A stretch of DNA of 33,984 bases from Veillonellales bacterium (GTDB lineage: Bacteria > Bacillota > Negativicutes > Veillonellales > Dialisteraceae). Below, in pieces: positions 15,242 through 22,936 of this stretch. The number at the start of each line of letters is the position of its first letter. Position 1 is the first letter of the stretch. The position numbers were made by a program, and so were the translations under genes. The stretch covers positions 1 through 33,984 of the forward strand of contig CALXPQ010000004.1 in assembly GCA_944390485.1 (NCBI GenBank). Direction: 5' to 3'. The notes beneath the pieces were generated by a model, which was not told the DNA's origin, ran no database searches, and worked only from the letters and a program-made list of their open reading frames with translations.

Positions 15242-16405
15242 ATGATTTCCGATCTGTTCATCATCCATTATCTGCAGCGTTTCCAGGCCGTCTGCTTCAC
15301 CGTGGAGCTCCACGGCCGGGTCTATTCCATCGGGACGGGGACGCCCCTCTTCCGGATCGTCCTTCATAAGGACATCCCGAAGAAAGAGCTTCTCGCCTCC
15401 ACGTCGCTCGCGCTCGGCGAAGCGTACATGCGGAAAGATCTGGAGATCGAAGGCGATCTCTTCACCGCGCTCCGCGCCTTCCTCAGTCAGACGGATCAGT
15501 TCGCTCTCGACCGGAGCGCGTTCGCTTCCCTCTTCCATCCGTCCGAATCGGAAGCGGCTCAGAAAGAACAGGTGTCGTCCCATTACGATCTGGGCAACGA
15601 TTTCTACCGGCTGTGGCTCGACCCGTCCATGAGCTACTCCTGCGCGTATTTCCGGACGGAGAGCGACACGCTGGCGGAGGCCCAGCGGAACAAGGTGCAC
15701 TACATCCTGCAGAAGCTCCATCCGGAGAAAGGCATGTCTCTCCTCGACATCGGCTGCGGCTGGGGCTACCTTCTCACGGAGGCGGCGCTCTGGTGCGGCC
15801 TGCGGGGCCGCGGCTGCACGCTGAGCCGCGAGCAGTGGAAGACGGGACAGGCGCACATCGCGAAGCTCGGCCTCGCGGACCGCGTGCGGGTGGAGCTCAC
15901 GGACTACCGCGAGCTTCCGAAGGAAGGCCTGACCTACGACCGGCTGGTGAGCGTGGGCATGCTGGAGCACGTGGGGCGGGACAATTATCCTCTGTACATG
16001 AAGACCGCCGCGTCCCTCCTGAAAGAAGGGGGCCTCTTCCTGCTCCACTTCATCGACGGGCAGGGCGAGGCGGAAAACAATCCGTGGATGCGGAAGTACA
16101 TCTTCCCCGGCGGCACGCTCCCCTCGCCCCGGGAGATTCTTTCGCTCGCCGCGGACTGCGGCTTCCACGTACTCGACGTAGAGAGCCTGCGCCGCCACTA
16201 CGAGAAGACGCTCCTCTGCTGGTACCGCAATTTCGAGGCGCACCGGGAAGAGATCCTCGCCATGAAGGGCGAGACCTTTGTCCGCATGTGGGAGCTCTAT
16301 CTCTGCGGCTGCGCCGCGGCCTTCTCCGTGGGTCACATCGACGTCCATCAGGTACTCATGACGAAGGGCATCAACAACGCGCTCCCCATGACGCGCTGGT
16401 ACTGA
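15242..16405 (+). CDS. cfa: cyclopropane-fatty-acid-phospholipid synthase family methyltransferase
   Basis: Cfa transfers a methylene group from S-adenosylmethionine to double bonds of membrane phospholipid acyl chains, making membranes more acid- and stress-resistant. The 387-residue protein has an N-terminal lipid-binding part (1-105), YDLGNDFY (115-122) and MSYSCAYF (130-137), the SAM site LDIGCGWGYL (168-177), the TLSREQ and SVGMLEHVG motifs, and a late IFPGGTLPS with the downstream RRHYEKTLLCWYRNF block. I chose the ATG at 15242 because the family homology starts here and an AGAGG box precedes it. A longer frame back to 15065 runs through the promoter. A parS site lies 2 nt past the stop codon. 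Confidence 0.92.
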   Translation: MISDLFIIHYLQRFQAVCFTVELHGRVYSIGTGTPLFRIVLHKDIPKKELLASTSLALGEAYMRKDLEIEGDLFTALRAFLSQTDQFALDRSAFASLFHPSESEAAQKEQVSSHYDLGNDFYRLWLDPSMSYSCAYFRTESDTLAEAQRNKVHYILQKLHPEKGMSLLDIGCGWGYLLTEAALWCGLRGRGCTLSREQWKTGQAHIAKLGLADRVRVELTDYRELPKEGLTYDRLVSVGMLEHVGRDNYPLYMKTAASLLKEGGLFLLHFIDGQGEAENNPWMRKYIFPGGTLPSPREILSLAADCGFHVLDVESLRRHYEKTLLCWYRNFEAHREEILAMKGETFVRMWELYLCGCAAAFSVGHIDVHQVLMTKGINNALPMTRWY

Positions 16406-16407
16406 TC

Positions 16408-16423
16408 CGTTTCACGTGAAACA
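16408..16423. promoter_or_regulatory. parS site 2
   Basis: CGTTTCACGTGAAACA matches the parS consensus at 15 of 16 positions, with the full 14-bp palindromic core. It is squeezed between the cfa stop codon and the shared terminator. Confidence 0.93.
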
Positions 16424-16431
16424 CAGGCACG

Positions 16432-16464
16432 AAAAAAAAAAGCGTCCGTCCGGACGCTTTTTTT
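16432..16464. terminator. bidirectional terminator between cfa and ppk2
   Basis: agcgtccg and cggacgct form a perfect 8-bp stem with a 2-nt tip, flanked by ten A's on the left and seven T's on the right. It serves the convergent cfa and PPK2 genes. Confidence 0.9.
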
Positions 16465-16470
16465 CGTGCC

Positions 16471-17397
16471 TTATTTTTTGTCGAAGAACATGTCCTGCAT
16501 CTCCGCGATCATGCCCACGTTGCCGCTCTCGATGAGCCGCCGGAATTCTTCCAGCTGGTTCTTCACTTCCTTCGACATTTCGGGGAAATCGGGCGCGATC
16601 TTTTCGAGGGTCTGTTCCACGATCTGCGCCACCACGAAGCGGGTGTACCACTTGTTGTCCGCCGGCACCACGTACCACGGCGCGTATTTCTTTGACGTAT
16701 TGGAGATCATCTCGCTGTACAGGTCCTGATACTTGTCCCAGTAGCGGCGCTCGTTGATGTCCGACATGGAAAATTTCCAGTTCTTCTTCTTGTTCAGGAT
16801 GCGCTCCGCCAGCCGGTCCCGCTGCTCGTTCTTCGACACGTGCAGGAAAATCTTCACCACAGGGAAGCCGTTCTCGAAGAGGTACTTTTCCCAGTCGTTG
16901 ATCTGCCGGTACCGCGTGTCCCAGAAATTTTTATCCACCAGATTTTTCGGAATTTTATCCTGGGCGATGAGATCGTGCACGCGGGTGATGATCACGTCCT
17001 CGTAATGGGACCGGTTGAAGATGCCGATGTCCCCGCGGCGGGGCAGCGCCCGGTTGATGCGCCACATGTAGTCGTGGTCCTTTTCCTCCGTGGAGGGCTG
17101 CTTGAAGGACACCACGTGCACGCCGTTCGGGTCCAGATGAGAGAAGACGTGGCGGATGGTGCCGTCCTTCCCCGCGGCGTCCATGGCCTGCAGCACGATA
17201 ATGAGGCCGTACGTGCTCTGCGCGTAGAGCTTCGCCTGCAGGACGGACAGGTCGTCCAGGATCTGCGGGAAATAGACGGTCTTCACCTTTTCCTTTTCGA
17301 TGTCCACATCGCACGACGTGGAATAGTCTTTCAGATGGACGGTCTTTCCCTGCTCCACTTTGTACTTGTCGATATTGATGCGCCCTTCTTTATCCAT
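16471..17397 (-). CDS. polyphosphate kinase 2 family protein, copy 1
   Basis: PPK2 enzymes move phosphate between polyphosphate and nucleotides, usually driving NDP or NMP phosphorylation. This 308-residue single-domain protein has the Walker A AMDAAGKDG (71-79), the Walker B region GIFNRSHYEDV (125-135), the KQPSTEEKDHDYMWRI stretch and a Lys/Arg-rich lid (NKKKNWKFSMSDI). The length and the single domain fit the PPK2 group that acts on AMP and/or ADP, but class I/II/III cannot be assigned safely by eye. The ATG at 17397 follows a purine-rich AGGAAGAGGGGG box. It is convergent with cfa. A paralogue lies 2.3 kb upstream, beyond the TetR-MATE pair. Confidence 0.92.
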   Translation of the reverse strand: MDKEGRINIDKYKVEQGKTVHLKDYSTSCDVDIEKEKVKTVYFPQILDDLSVLQAKLYAQSTYGLIIVLQAMDAAGKDGTIRHVFSHLDPNGVHVVSFKQPSTEEKDHDYMWRINRALPRRGDIGIFNRSHYEDVIITRVHDLIAQDKIPKNLVDKNFWDTRYRQINDWEKYLFENGFPVVKIFLHVSKNEQRDRLAERILNKKKNWKFSMSDINERRYWDKYQDLYSEMISNTSKKYAPWYVVPADNKWYTRFVVAQIVEQTLEKIAPDFPEMSKEVKNQLEEFRRLIESGNVGMIAEMQDMFFDKK

Positions 17398-17416
17398 AGC
17401 ATCCCCCTCTTCCTTT

Positions 17417-17434
17417 TCTCATGGATCCATGAGA
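17417..17434. promoter_or_regulatory. 18-bp perfect palindrome upstream of ppk2 copy 1
   Basis: tctcatggatccatgaga is a perfect 18-bp palindrome 20 nt before the start codon. It could be a repressor operator or, in the RNA, a hairpin next to the ribosome site. No clear -35/-10 pair was found in 17435-17600; the best candidate -10 is TAAAAT in an A-rich stretch near 17485-17495. Confidence 0.55.
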
Positions 17435-17609
17435 CCGCCGCCGTCCGGCCGCGGACTTTACAAAAACGAAACATCCCTCTGATTTTATTTTAATTCTTTT
17501 TCCTCCGTTTCGCTTGAGAATCCCCTTAGAATCTTCTCCGTCTGTGAAAATTTTCTGACGGAAATCCGAAACTCAGCCGACGGGCACTACGGTCCCGCCG
17601 TTTCGGCAC

Positions 17610-17639
17610 AAAAAAATCCCGCCGGACGATCCGGCAGGA
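17610..17639 (-). terminator. intrinsic terminator after the MATE gene
   Basis: On the minus strand tcctgccgga and tccggcggga pair over 10 bp (one G-U) around a 3-nt loop, followed by seven T's. It starts 6 nt past the MATE stop codon. Confidence 0.9.
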
Positions 17640-17645
17640 CGAAGA

Positions 17646-19010
17646 TCAGCGGCGGAGCGACGCTTCCCGGCGGAGCTTCCGCACGAACGGCACGAAGAGG
17701 ACCGCCGCCGCGGCCATGGCGAGCACATCGGCGATGGGCGTCGCCCACACGATGCCCTTCACGCCGGCCAGCCGGTCCAGGAGGAACATGAAGGGGATGT
17801 CCAGTCCGCCTTTCCGCATGACGGAGAGCACCAGGGGCGCGGTCTTTTTTCCCATGGACTGGAAGACCGTGATGGCCAGCATGGTCACGGAGATGCACGG
17901 CCCGGTGAGGCAGATGATACGCTGGAACAGGCTGCCGTAGTACACAGTGGCCTCGTCGTCGATGAAAGCGCGCACGATGGGGCCCGCGCAGGTGAAGAGG
18001 AACACCGTGCCGGCGAGGGACACGGCGAGGCTCATGAGAAAGCTCGTGCGGATAGCGGCGGTCATGCGCTTCCCGTTCCCCGCGGCGTAATTGTACCCGA
18101 TGAGGGGCAGCACGCCCTGGGACATGCCCATGGCGATGGAATAGGACAGCATGTCCACCTTCTTTGCGATGCCGATGCCCGCCACCGCCGCGTTGGCATA
18201 GCCTGCCATCAGGCGGTTCACCGTGATATTGGACAGCACGCCCATGAGATTCATGACGCAGCTCGGCAGGCCCACGAGGAGCACTTCCCGCGGGATGCGC
18301 CCGCCGAGCGCGCCCCGCCGCGGCGTCAGCGCCAGATCCGTGGCCTGTCCCTTCCGCAGGATGAATCCCACGAAATAGAGCGCCGCCGCCCCGTTCGCCA
18401 GCAGCGTCGCGACGGCCGCCCCTTCGATGTCCATGCCGAGGCCGAAGATGAAGAACGGATCCAGCAGGATATTCAGGACGCCGCCGAAGGTCAGACCGAA
18501 ACTCGCCTGCTCCGCGTGCCCCTCCGCCCGCACCAGATGGGCGAGCTCCTGATTCAGCACCGTAGGCGCCGCGCCGATCGTGACGGTCCAGAAGAGGTAG
18601 GTCCGGCAGAACGCATAGGTCTCCTCATCCGCGCCCGCCGCCGGGAGGAGCCAGGCCCCGGCGGGAAAGAGCGCCGCCCCGTAGAGGATGGCCGCAGCCA
18701 TCGACGCCCACAGGCAGAACGACGACGCGCGCCGCGCCCGCTCATGGTCGCCCTCCCCGAGGGAGCGCGCGACGAGGCTCGCGCCGCCGATGCCGAAAAG
18801 ATTCGCCACCCCGGTAAGGAAGACGAAGAAAGGCATGCACACGGACACCGCCGCCACCTGCGCCGGATCGCCCACCTGTCCGATGAAGAACGTGTCCGCC
18901 ATATTGTATGCCACCGTGATGAGCTGGCTGATGACGGTCGGTATCACCAGCGCGGCCACCGCCCGATGGATGGGCGCGTCTTCAAACAGGATCTGTTCTT
19001 CCGTCTTCAT
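17646..19010 (-). CDS. MATE-family efflux transporter
   Basis: A 454-residue inner-membrane antiporter with about 12 helices in two homologous halves, of the NorM/DinF type that exports drugs or organic cations against sodium or protons. Features are the N-terminal LVIPTVISQLITVAYNMADT with the following FFIGQVGDPAQVAAVSV, the GGASLVARSLGEGDHERARR segment, and the second-half repeat LIGYNYAAGNGKRM. The start at 19010 has a GGGAGG box. It overlaps the end of the TetR gene by 29 nt, so the two are co-transcribed and the regulator very probably controls it. The substrate is unknown. Confidence 0.92.
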   Translation of the reverse strand: MKTEEQILFEDAPIHRAVAALVIPTVISQLITVAYNMADTFFIGQVGDPAQVAAVSVCMPFFVFLTGVANLFGIGGASLVARSLGEGDHERARRASSFCLWASMAAAILYGAALFPAGAWLLPAAGADEETYAFCRTYLFWTVTIGAAPTVLNQELAHLVRAEGHAEQASFGLTFGGVLNILLDPFFIFGLGMDIEGAAVATLLANGAAALYFVGFILRKGQATDLALTPRRGALGGRIPREVLLVGLPSCVMNLMGVLSNITVNRLMAGYANAAVAGIGIAKKVDMLSYSIAMGMSQGVLPLIGYNYAAGNGKRMTAAIRTSFLMSLAVSLAGTVFLFTCAGPIVRAFIDDEATVYYGSLFQRIICLTGPCISVTMLAITVFQSMGKKTAPLVLSVMRKGGLDIPFMFLLDRLAGVKGIVWATPIADVLAMAAAAVLFVPFVRKLRREASLRR

Positions 19011-19584
19011 GAGATTTCCTCCCTGCCCGGCGGAGCCCGCCGGCCACGCACCGCACCGCGAGGCGATAGCTTTCGTCCCGGTCCTCGGGGAAATGGGAAA
19101 AGGCGCCGGCCTGCTCGTGCGCGGCGAATCCGTGCATCACCGACCGGAGCACCCGCTGCCAGTGCCGCTGCTCCGTCTCATCCAGACCGAACCCGGCGAG
19201 CACCTCCATGATGGGCCGCACGATGTCCCCGGCGCGCGCCTCCAGCTCCGGGCGTCCCCACCGCCCGACATGCATCACCGCGCGGTACAGCTCCGGATGG
19301 GCCCGCGCGTACCAGCGATAGGCCTCCGCCAGTGCGAAGAGCGCCGCTTCGCCCGTCTTTCCTTCGCAGGCCTCCCGCTCCGCCTGCGTGAGCCGATCGA
19401 TGGCGAGCGCCGCCACGCCTTCGAGCAGGCCGTCCATGCTCTGCACATGGTTGTACAGCGAGGACGGCCGCACCGCCAGCCGCCGGGCGAGCCCGCCCAT
19501 GGAAAACGAAGCCAGCCCTTTTTCTTCGATGAGATCCGCCGCGGCCTGCACGACGGCCTCCCGGTTCAATCCCTGTCTCGGCAT
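18982..19584 (-). CDS. TetR-family transcriptional regulator (WHG-type C-terminus)
   Basis: A 200-residue repressor. The helix-turn-helix lies about 28-47 (SMGGLARRLAVRPSSLYNHV). The C-terminal ligand domain resembles the TetR_C_33/WHG group, with AEAYRWYARAHPELYRAVMH and a later VMHGFAAHEQAGAF stretch. The ATG at 19584 has an ideal AAGGAGG box, and the in-frame ATGs further upstream lie in the promoter. It is the first gene of the pair with the MATE pump and probably represses both in answer to a pump substrate. A possible operator, aaaac(11 nt)gtttt, lies at 19600-19620 immediately downstream of the -10. Confidence 0.88.
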   Translation of the reverse strand: MPRQGLNREAVVQAAADLIEEKGLASFSMGGLARRLAVRPSSLYNHVQSMDGLLEGVAALAIDRLTQAEREACEGKTGEAALFALAEAYRWYARAHPELYRAVMHVGRWGRPELEARAGDIVRPIMEVLAGFGLDETEQRHWQRVLRSVMHGFAAHEQAGAFSHFPEDRDESYRLAVRCVAGGLRRAGRKSHEDGRTDPV

Positions 19585-19621
19585 GCGCACCGCCTCCTTA
19601 AAAACGAATGCTGTTAGTTTT

Positions 19622-19650
19622 ACTGTAGTCCTGTTTCCCCGGGCTGTCAA
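19622..19650 (-). promoter_or_regulatory. promoter of the tetR-MATE operon
   Basis: The minus strand has a consensus -35 TTGACA (19645-19650), a 17-nt spacer and -10 TACAGT (19622-19627). The likely operator overlaps the start of transcription near 19615. Confidence 0.8.
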
Positions 19651-19660
19651 CCGGATGCGG

Positions 19661-19717
19661 GCCTGCCGGGAAGCCATGCGAAAAGAGCGCCTCTTCCGAG
19701 ACACCCTTCCGGCAGGC
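19661..19717. terminator. inverted repeat after ppk2 copy 2, possible terminator
   Basis: gcctgccgg (19661-19669) and ccggcaggc (19709-19717) pair perfectly with a further gaag/cttc extension and a one-base bulge. It follows the second PPK2 stop codon by 3 nt, but there is no proper T-run, so terminator activity is uncertain. Confidence 0.35.
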
Positions 19718-19720
19718 TAT

Positions 19721-20686
19721 TTACTTTTCGTCTTTCTTCCCGCTGAGCGCCGCCTGGATATCGGCGAGCTCCCGCACGTCCACGTGCTGGATGAGCCGCT
19801 TGAACTGCTCGAGCTTCTTCGCCGTCTCCGGGGCGAGCTCCGGAAATTCCGGATGGATCTTCCGGAGCGCTTTCAGCGTGATGAGCGCCACCACGTAGCG
19901 GGTGTACCATTTGTTGTCCGCCGGGACGATGTACCACGGCGCGTAATCCGTGGAGGTCTCTTCGAAGATCTCTTCGTAGATATCCTGATACCGGTCCCAG
20001 TACTGCCGCTCTTCGATGTCGGAGAGGGAGAATTTCCAGTTTTTCTGCTGATTGATGATGCGGTCCACGAGGCGCTCCCGCTGCTCATCCTTCGAGAGAT
20101 GCAGGAAGATCTTCACCATGGGGAAGCCGTTCTGGTAGAGGTATTTCTCCCAGTTCCGGATCTGCTCGTACCGCTCTTCCCAGATGTCCTTGTCGATGAG
20201 CGTCTTCGGCAGGTCCTTTTCCTCCATTTCCTTCTGGAGCAGGCCGTGCACCCGCGTGACGATCACGTCCTCGTAGTGGGACCGGTTGAAGATGCCGATG
20301 TCCCCCCGCGCGGGCAGGGATTTATTGATGCGCCACATGTAGTCGTGATCCTTCTCTTCCACGGAGGGCTGCTTGAAGGACACCACGTGCACGCCGCCCG
20401 GATTCAGCCGGGAGAAGACGTGATTCACCGTGCCGTCCTTCCCCGCGGCGTCCATGGCCTGCAGCACCACGATGAGGCCCGCCAGATTCTGGGCGTAGAG
20501 TTTTTCCTGCCAGTCCTTCATCTCGGCCAGCGCTTTCGGGAAGAGCGTCTCTTTCACGTCCGCCTTCTCCACGTCCGCGTCGCACTTCGTGGGCCAGTCT
20601 TTCAGATGGACCTTTTCTCCCTTTTTTACACAATACCGGTCGACGTCGATCTTGTATTCACTTTCCAGACTCATACGAAATCCCAT
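19721..20686 (-). CDS. polyphosphate kinase 2 family protein, copy 2
   Basis: A second PPK2 of 321 residues with the same landmarks: Walker A AMDAAGKDG (77-85), Walker B region GIFNRSHYEDVIVTRVH, KQPSVEEKDHDYMWRIN, and the lid NQQKNWKFSLSDIEERQYWD. It is clearly paralogous to copy 1, diverging mostly at both ends. I chose the ATG at 20686, which lies 5 nt after AGGAAG. An ATG at 20674 (MSLESEYK) is also possible. Either start overlaps the end of the DciA/DUF721 gene, so it is translationally coupled to a replication gene and shares its promoter. This places a polyphosphate enzyme in the dnaA gene cluster's tail. Confidence 0.91.
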   Translation of the reverse strand: MGFRMSLESEYKIDVDRYCVKKGEKVHLKDWPTKCDADVEKADVKETLFPKALAEMKDWQEKLYAQNLAGLIVVLQAMDAAGKDGTVNHVFSRLNPGGVHVVSFKQPSVEEKDHDYMWRINKSLPARGDIGIFNRSHYEDVIVTRVHGLLQKEMEEKDLPKTLIDKDIWEERYEQIRNWEKYLYQNGFPMVKIFLHLSKDEQRERLVDRIINQQKNWKFSLSDIEERQYWDRYQDIYEEIFEETSTDYAPWYIVPADNKWYTRYVVALITLKALRKIHPEFPELAPETAKKLEQFKRLIQHVDVRELADIQAALSGKKDEK

Positions 20687-21566
20687 CCTTTCTTCCTTTC
20701 GGAGCATAGATTTTCTTCACCGGCAGAGCGGAGAGGATCTTCTTCGCTTCGCTTTCCGTGATGGAGGCAAACGGCCTGTGGGTGAGGAGCGACAGGAGCC
20801 GCCGCCTTTCTTCCTCCGTGCCGCACCGGTTGTAATGGTTCTGCCGGTAGCGGTGGATGAGGATGTCCCGCGCCTCGGCGAACTGGCGGTACGTGCACGG
20901 CACGGCGCGGCGCACGTCGTCGTAGAGGAGCTCCGGCTTCTCTTTCAGGAGGAGCACGATGCGGCTCCGGGTCTGCCGCTCCTCTTCCGCTTCGCACCGC
21001 GCGCAGAGCCGGTCCTTCGCCGGGCAGAGGTCTCCGCACCGCGCGCAGGGATGCCAACCGGCGGCGAGCTCGTCTTTCCGCCGGCGGAGCGCGCCGCGCA
21101 TGAGCTCCTCGATGGGCCCGCGCAGTTCGTCCCGCGCCACGTGGGCGTCGGCCCACCGGGAGATCCACGCTTCCTCGCCTTCCGTGAGAGGCGTGCGGCT
21201 CTTCCTCCGGTCATAGAGCGGCGCGAGCCGGTCCACAGGCGACTCCGGCCGGAGCGCACGCGGCCGCGGCCCGATCTGGACCCGCAGATCCCGGAACTGC
21301 GCGCCGTATGGGTCTTCCCGGATGCGGCGGAGGATCTCCGCTTTCCGCATGAGGAGCTCCTGCATCCACACGGAATTGGTCGCGTAGATACAGAGGAGCG
21401 CCCCGTCCCGCCTGGCGATGTACGATTCTTCCGCGAAGACCTCGCCCACGAAGGACGGCCACCGCTGCCGGAACAGCCAGAACTGGAACGCGTCGTTTCT
21501 CCGGAGCACGTCCTGCGCCTCGCGGAGCGCTTCCGACGCCGGCTCCATTTTCCCCGAACGCTTCAT
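20658..21566 (-). CDS. DciA/DUF721-type protein with a zinc-ribbon-like motif
   Basis: DciA proteins help load the replicative helicase in bacteria lacking DnaC or DnaI. The N-terminal part (about 10-100) has the DUF721 pattern: a helical start, then FVGEVFAEESYIARRDGALL and YATNSVWMQELLMRKAEILR, followed by the Arg-rich DLRVQIGPRPR. At 302 residues it is much longer than a bare DUF721 domain. The extra C-terminal part has a Cys cluster, CARC at 174-177 and CARC at 188-191, like a zinc knuckle, followed by basic helical sequence of unknown role. The ATG at 21566 has a GGAGGG box. It follows recF across a terminator and a parS site, and it overlaps the PPK2 gene downstream. Confidence 0.78.
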   Translation of the reverse strand: MKRSGKMEPASEALREAQDVLRRNDAFQFWLFRQRWPSFVGEVFAEESYIARRDGALLCIYATNSVWMQELLMRKAEILRRIREDPYGAQFRDLRVQIGPRPRALRPESPVDRLAPLYDRRKSRTPLTEGEEAWISRWADAHVARDELRGPIEELMRGALRRRKDELAAGWHPCARCGDLCPAKDRLCARCEAEEERQTRSRIVLLLKEKPELLYDDVRRAVPCTYRQFAEARDILIHRYRQNHYNRCGTEEERRRLLSLLTHRPFASITESEAKKILSALPVKKIYAPKGRKDGISYESGK

Positions 21567-21600
21567 GCCGTCCCTCCTTTCTTCCTTCCTTCTGTCCTGA

Positions 21601-21609
21601 TTATAGCAG
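21601..21609 (-). promoter_or_regulatory. extended -10 promoter of dciA-ppk2
   Basis: On the minus strand TGC plus TATAAT makes an extended -10. With a 17-nt spacer the -35 position would be 21624-21629, which is the left end of parS site 3. Confidence 0.65.
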
Positions 21610-21623
21610 ATGCAGGGAACCCC

Positions 21624-21639
21624 GTTTCACGTGAAACAA
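21624..21639. promoter_or_regulatory. parS site 3
   Basis: CGTTTCACGTGAAACA matches the parS consensus at 15 of 16 positions with a perfect palindromic core. It lies between the recF terminator and the dciA promoter and covers the expected -35 position of that promoter. Confidence 0.93.
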
Positions 21640-21665
21640 AAAAGCGCTTCCCGAAGGAAACGCTG
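21639..21665 (-). terminator. intrinsic terminator after recF
   Basis: On the minus strand agcgtttcc and ggaagcgct (one G-U) pair over 9 bp around a TTCG tetraloop, followed by six T's. It touches the recF stop codon. Confidence 0.88.
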
Positions 21666-22724
21666 TCAGTCCAGAGCGAGGATGTCCGCCCCTTCGCCGT
21701 GAAATTCCGCGGCAGTCATGAGCGTCTGGATGCGGTACCGGCGGAGATACGCGAAGAGCGCCTGCCTCCGGGCGGCGTCGAGCTCGCTCCCGATGTCGTC
21801 CAGGAGGAGCACGGGATATTCCCCGGTCTCGCGGCGGATGAACTCCGCCTCGGCGAGCTTCATGGCGAGGATAGCCGTGCGCTGCTGTCCCTGCGAGCCG
21901 AAGCGCGCGATGTTCCGCCCGTCCAGCTCGAAGAGCAGGTCGTCCCGGTGCGGTCCCACGGAGGTGCGGCACAGCCGGGCGTCTTCCTCCCGCACGGCGG
22001 CGAGCTTCTCCAGGTACCAGCTCTCGTCGGGCACGCCCTCCCCCTGATTCAGCACGTACCGCACGGCGAGGCGCTCTGCGCCGTCCGTAAGCGCCGCTTC
22101 CGTGCCGGCGAGGCATTCATTCATCCTCTCCACCGCCTGGGCGCGCTTCCGCACGAGGTACGCCGCGCCCGACGCGATCTGCATGTCCCACATGTCGATG
22201 TCCGGCGCCGTCCCCCGCATCTGGGCCTGCCGGAGCGCCGCGTTCCGCTGGGACACCGCGCGGGTGTACCGGAGGAGCTCTTCATAATAGCGGGGGCTCA
22301 CCTGCGACACTTCGAGGTCGAGGAAGCGCCGCCGCTCCTGGGGCGCTCCCTTGATGAGCTGCATCTCGTCCGGCGTGAAGAGCACCGTCCGGAACGTCCC
22401 CATGAGATCTTTCCGGCGGAGCTTCGTATCGTTCATGGAAAAGCGGGCCCCCTCCTTCCGGGAGAGCCGCGCTTTCAGCTGATGCACCACGCCGCGGAGC
22501 GAGAAATCGAGGAGGATCGTCCCCTCGTCCTCGCCGAACCGGATCAGATCTTCCGTCTGGGCCGTGCGGAACGATTTCCCGATGGAAGCGAAATACACCG
22601 CCTCGATGAGGTTCGTCTTGCCCGCGCCGTTCCGGCCGGTGAAGACCGTGAGCCCCTCTCCGGGCGCATAGGACGCGTCGTCCCGGTTGCGGATATGGAT
22701 GAGGCGGAGCGAAACGATCTTCAT
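21666..22724 (-). CDS. recF: DNA replication and repair protein RecF
   Basis: RecF is an SMC-like ATPase that helps load RecA at gaps through RecO and RecR. The 352-residue protein has Walker A GRNGAGKTN (30-38), the ABC-type signature region FGSQGQQRTAI (about 275-285) and Walker B VLLLDDIGSELD (305-316). The start ATG overlaps the stop of the S4-domain gene by 4 nt, so the gene is coupled to dnaN and the S4 gene. Transcription stops at a strong terminator right after it. In many Firmicutes gyrB follows; here it does not. Confidence 0.95.
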   Translation of the reverse strand: MKIVSLRLIHIRNRDDASYAPGEGLTVFTGRNGAGKTNLIEAVYFASIGKSFRTAQTEDLIRFGEDEGTILLDFSLRGVVHQLKARLSRKEGARFSMNDTKLRRKDLMGTFRTVLFTPDEMQLIKGAPQERRRFLDLEVSQVSPRYYEELLRYTRAVSQRNAALRQAQMRGTAPDIDMWDMQIASGAAYLVRKRAQAVERMNECLAGTEAALTDGAERLAVRYVLNQGEGVPDESWYLEKLAAVREEDARLCRTSVGPHRDDLLFELDGRNIARFGSQGQQRTAILAMKLAEAEFIRRETGEYPVLLLDDIGSELDAARRQALFAYLRRYRIQTLMTAAEFHGEGADILALD

Positions 22725-22936
22725 GACACGCGGACGATGCGGTACTCGTCCCCGTCGAGAGAAAGCACGTCTCCTTCGCGGAGCTTCTTCCGCTTCTCAT
22801 GGACGGGCGCGCCGTTCAGGGCCACCCGGTGGCTCTCCAGGTACGGGGCGATCTCCCCGCCCGTACTGATGATGCCTTCCTTCTTCAGCGCCTGGTCGAG
22901 CTGGATATAGTCGGTATGGATCTCGATCGTCTTCAT
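22721..22936 (-). CDS. S4-domain RNA-binding protein of the dnaN-recF spacer (YaaA/RlbA type)
   Basis: A 71-residue protein consisting of one S4-like domain, with LDQALKKEGIISTGGEIAPY and the basic VHEKRKKLREGD. Small S4 proteins in the dnaN-recF interval are standard in Firmicutes, where the Bacillus member YaaA (RlbA) is linked to ribosome assembly. It overlaps dnaN by 1 nt and recF by 4 nt. Confidence 0.88.
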   Translation of the reverse strand: MKTIEIHTDYIQLDQALKKEGIISTGGEIAPYLESHRVALNGAPVHEKRKKLREGDVLSLDGDEYRIVRVS

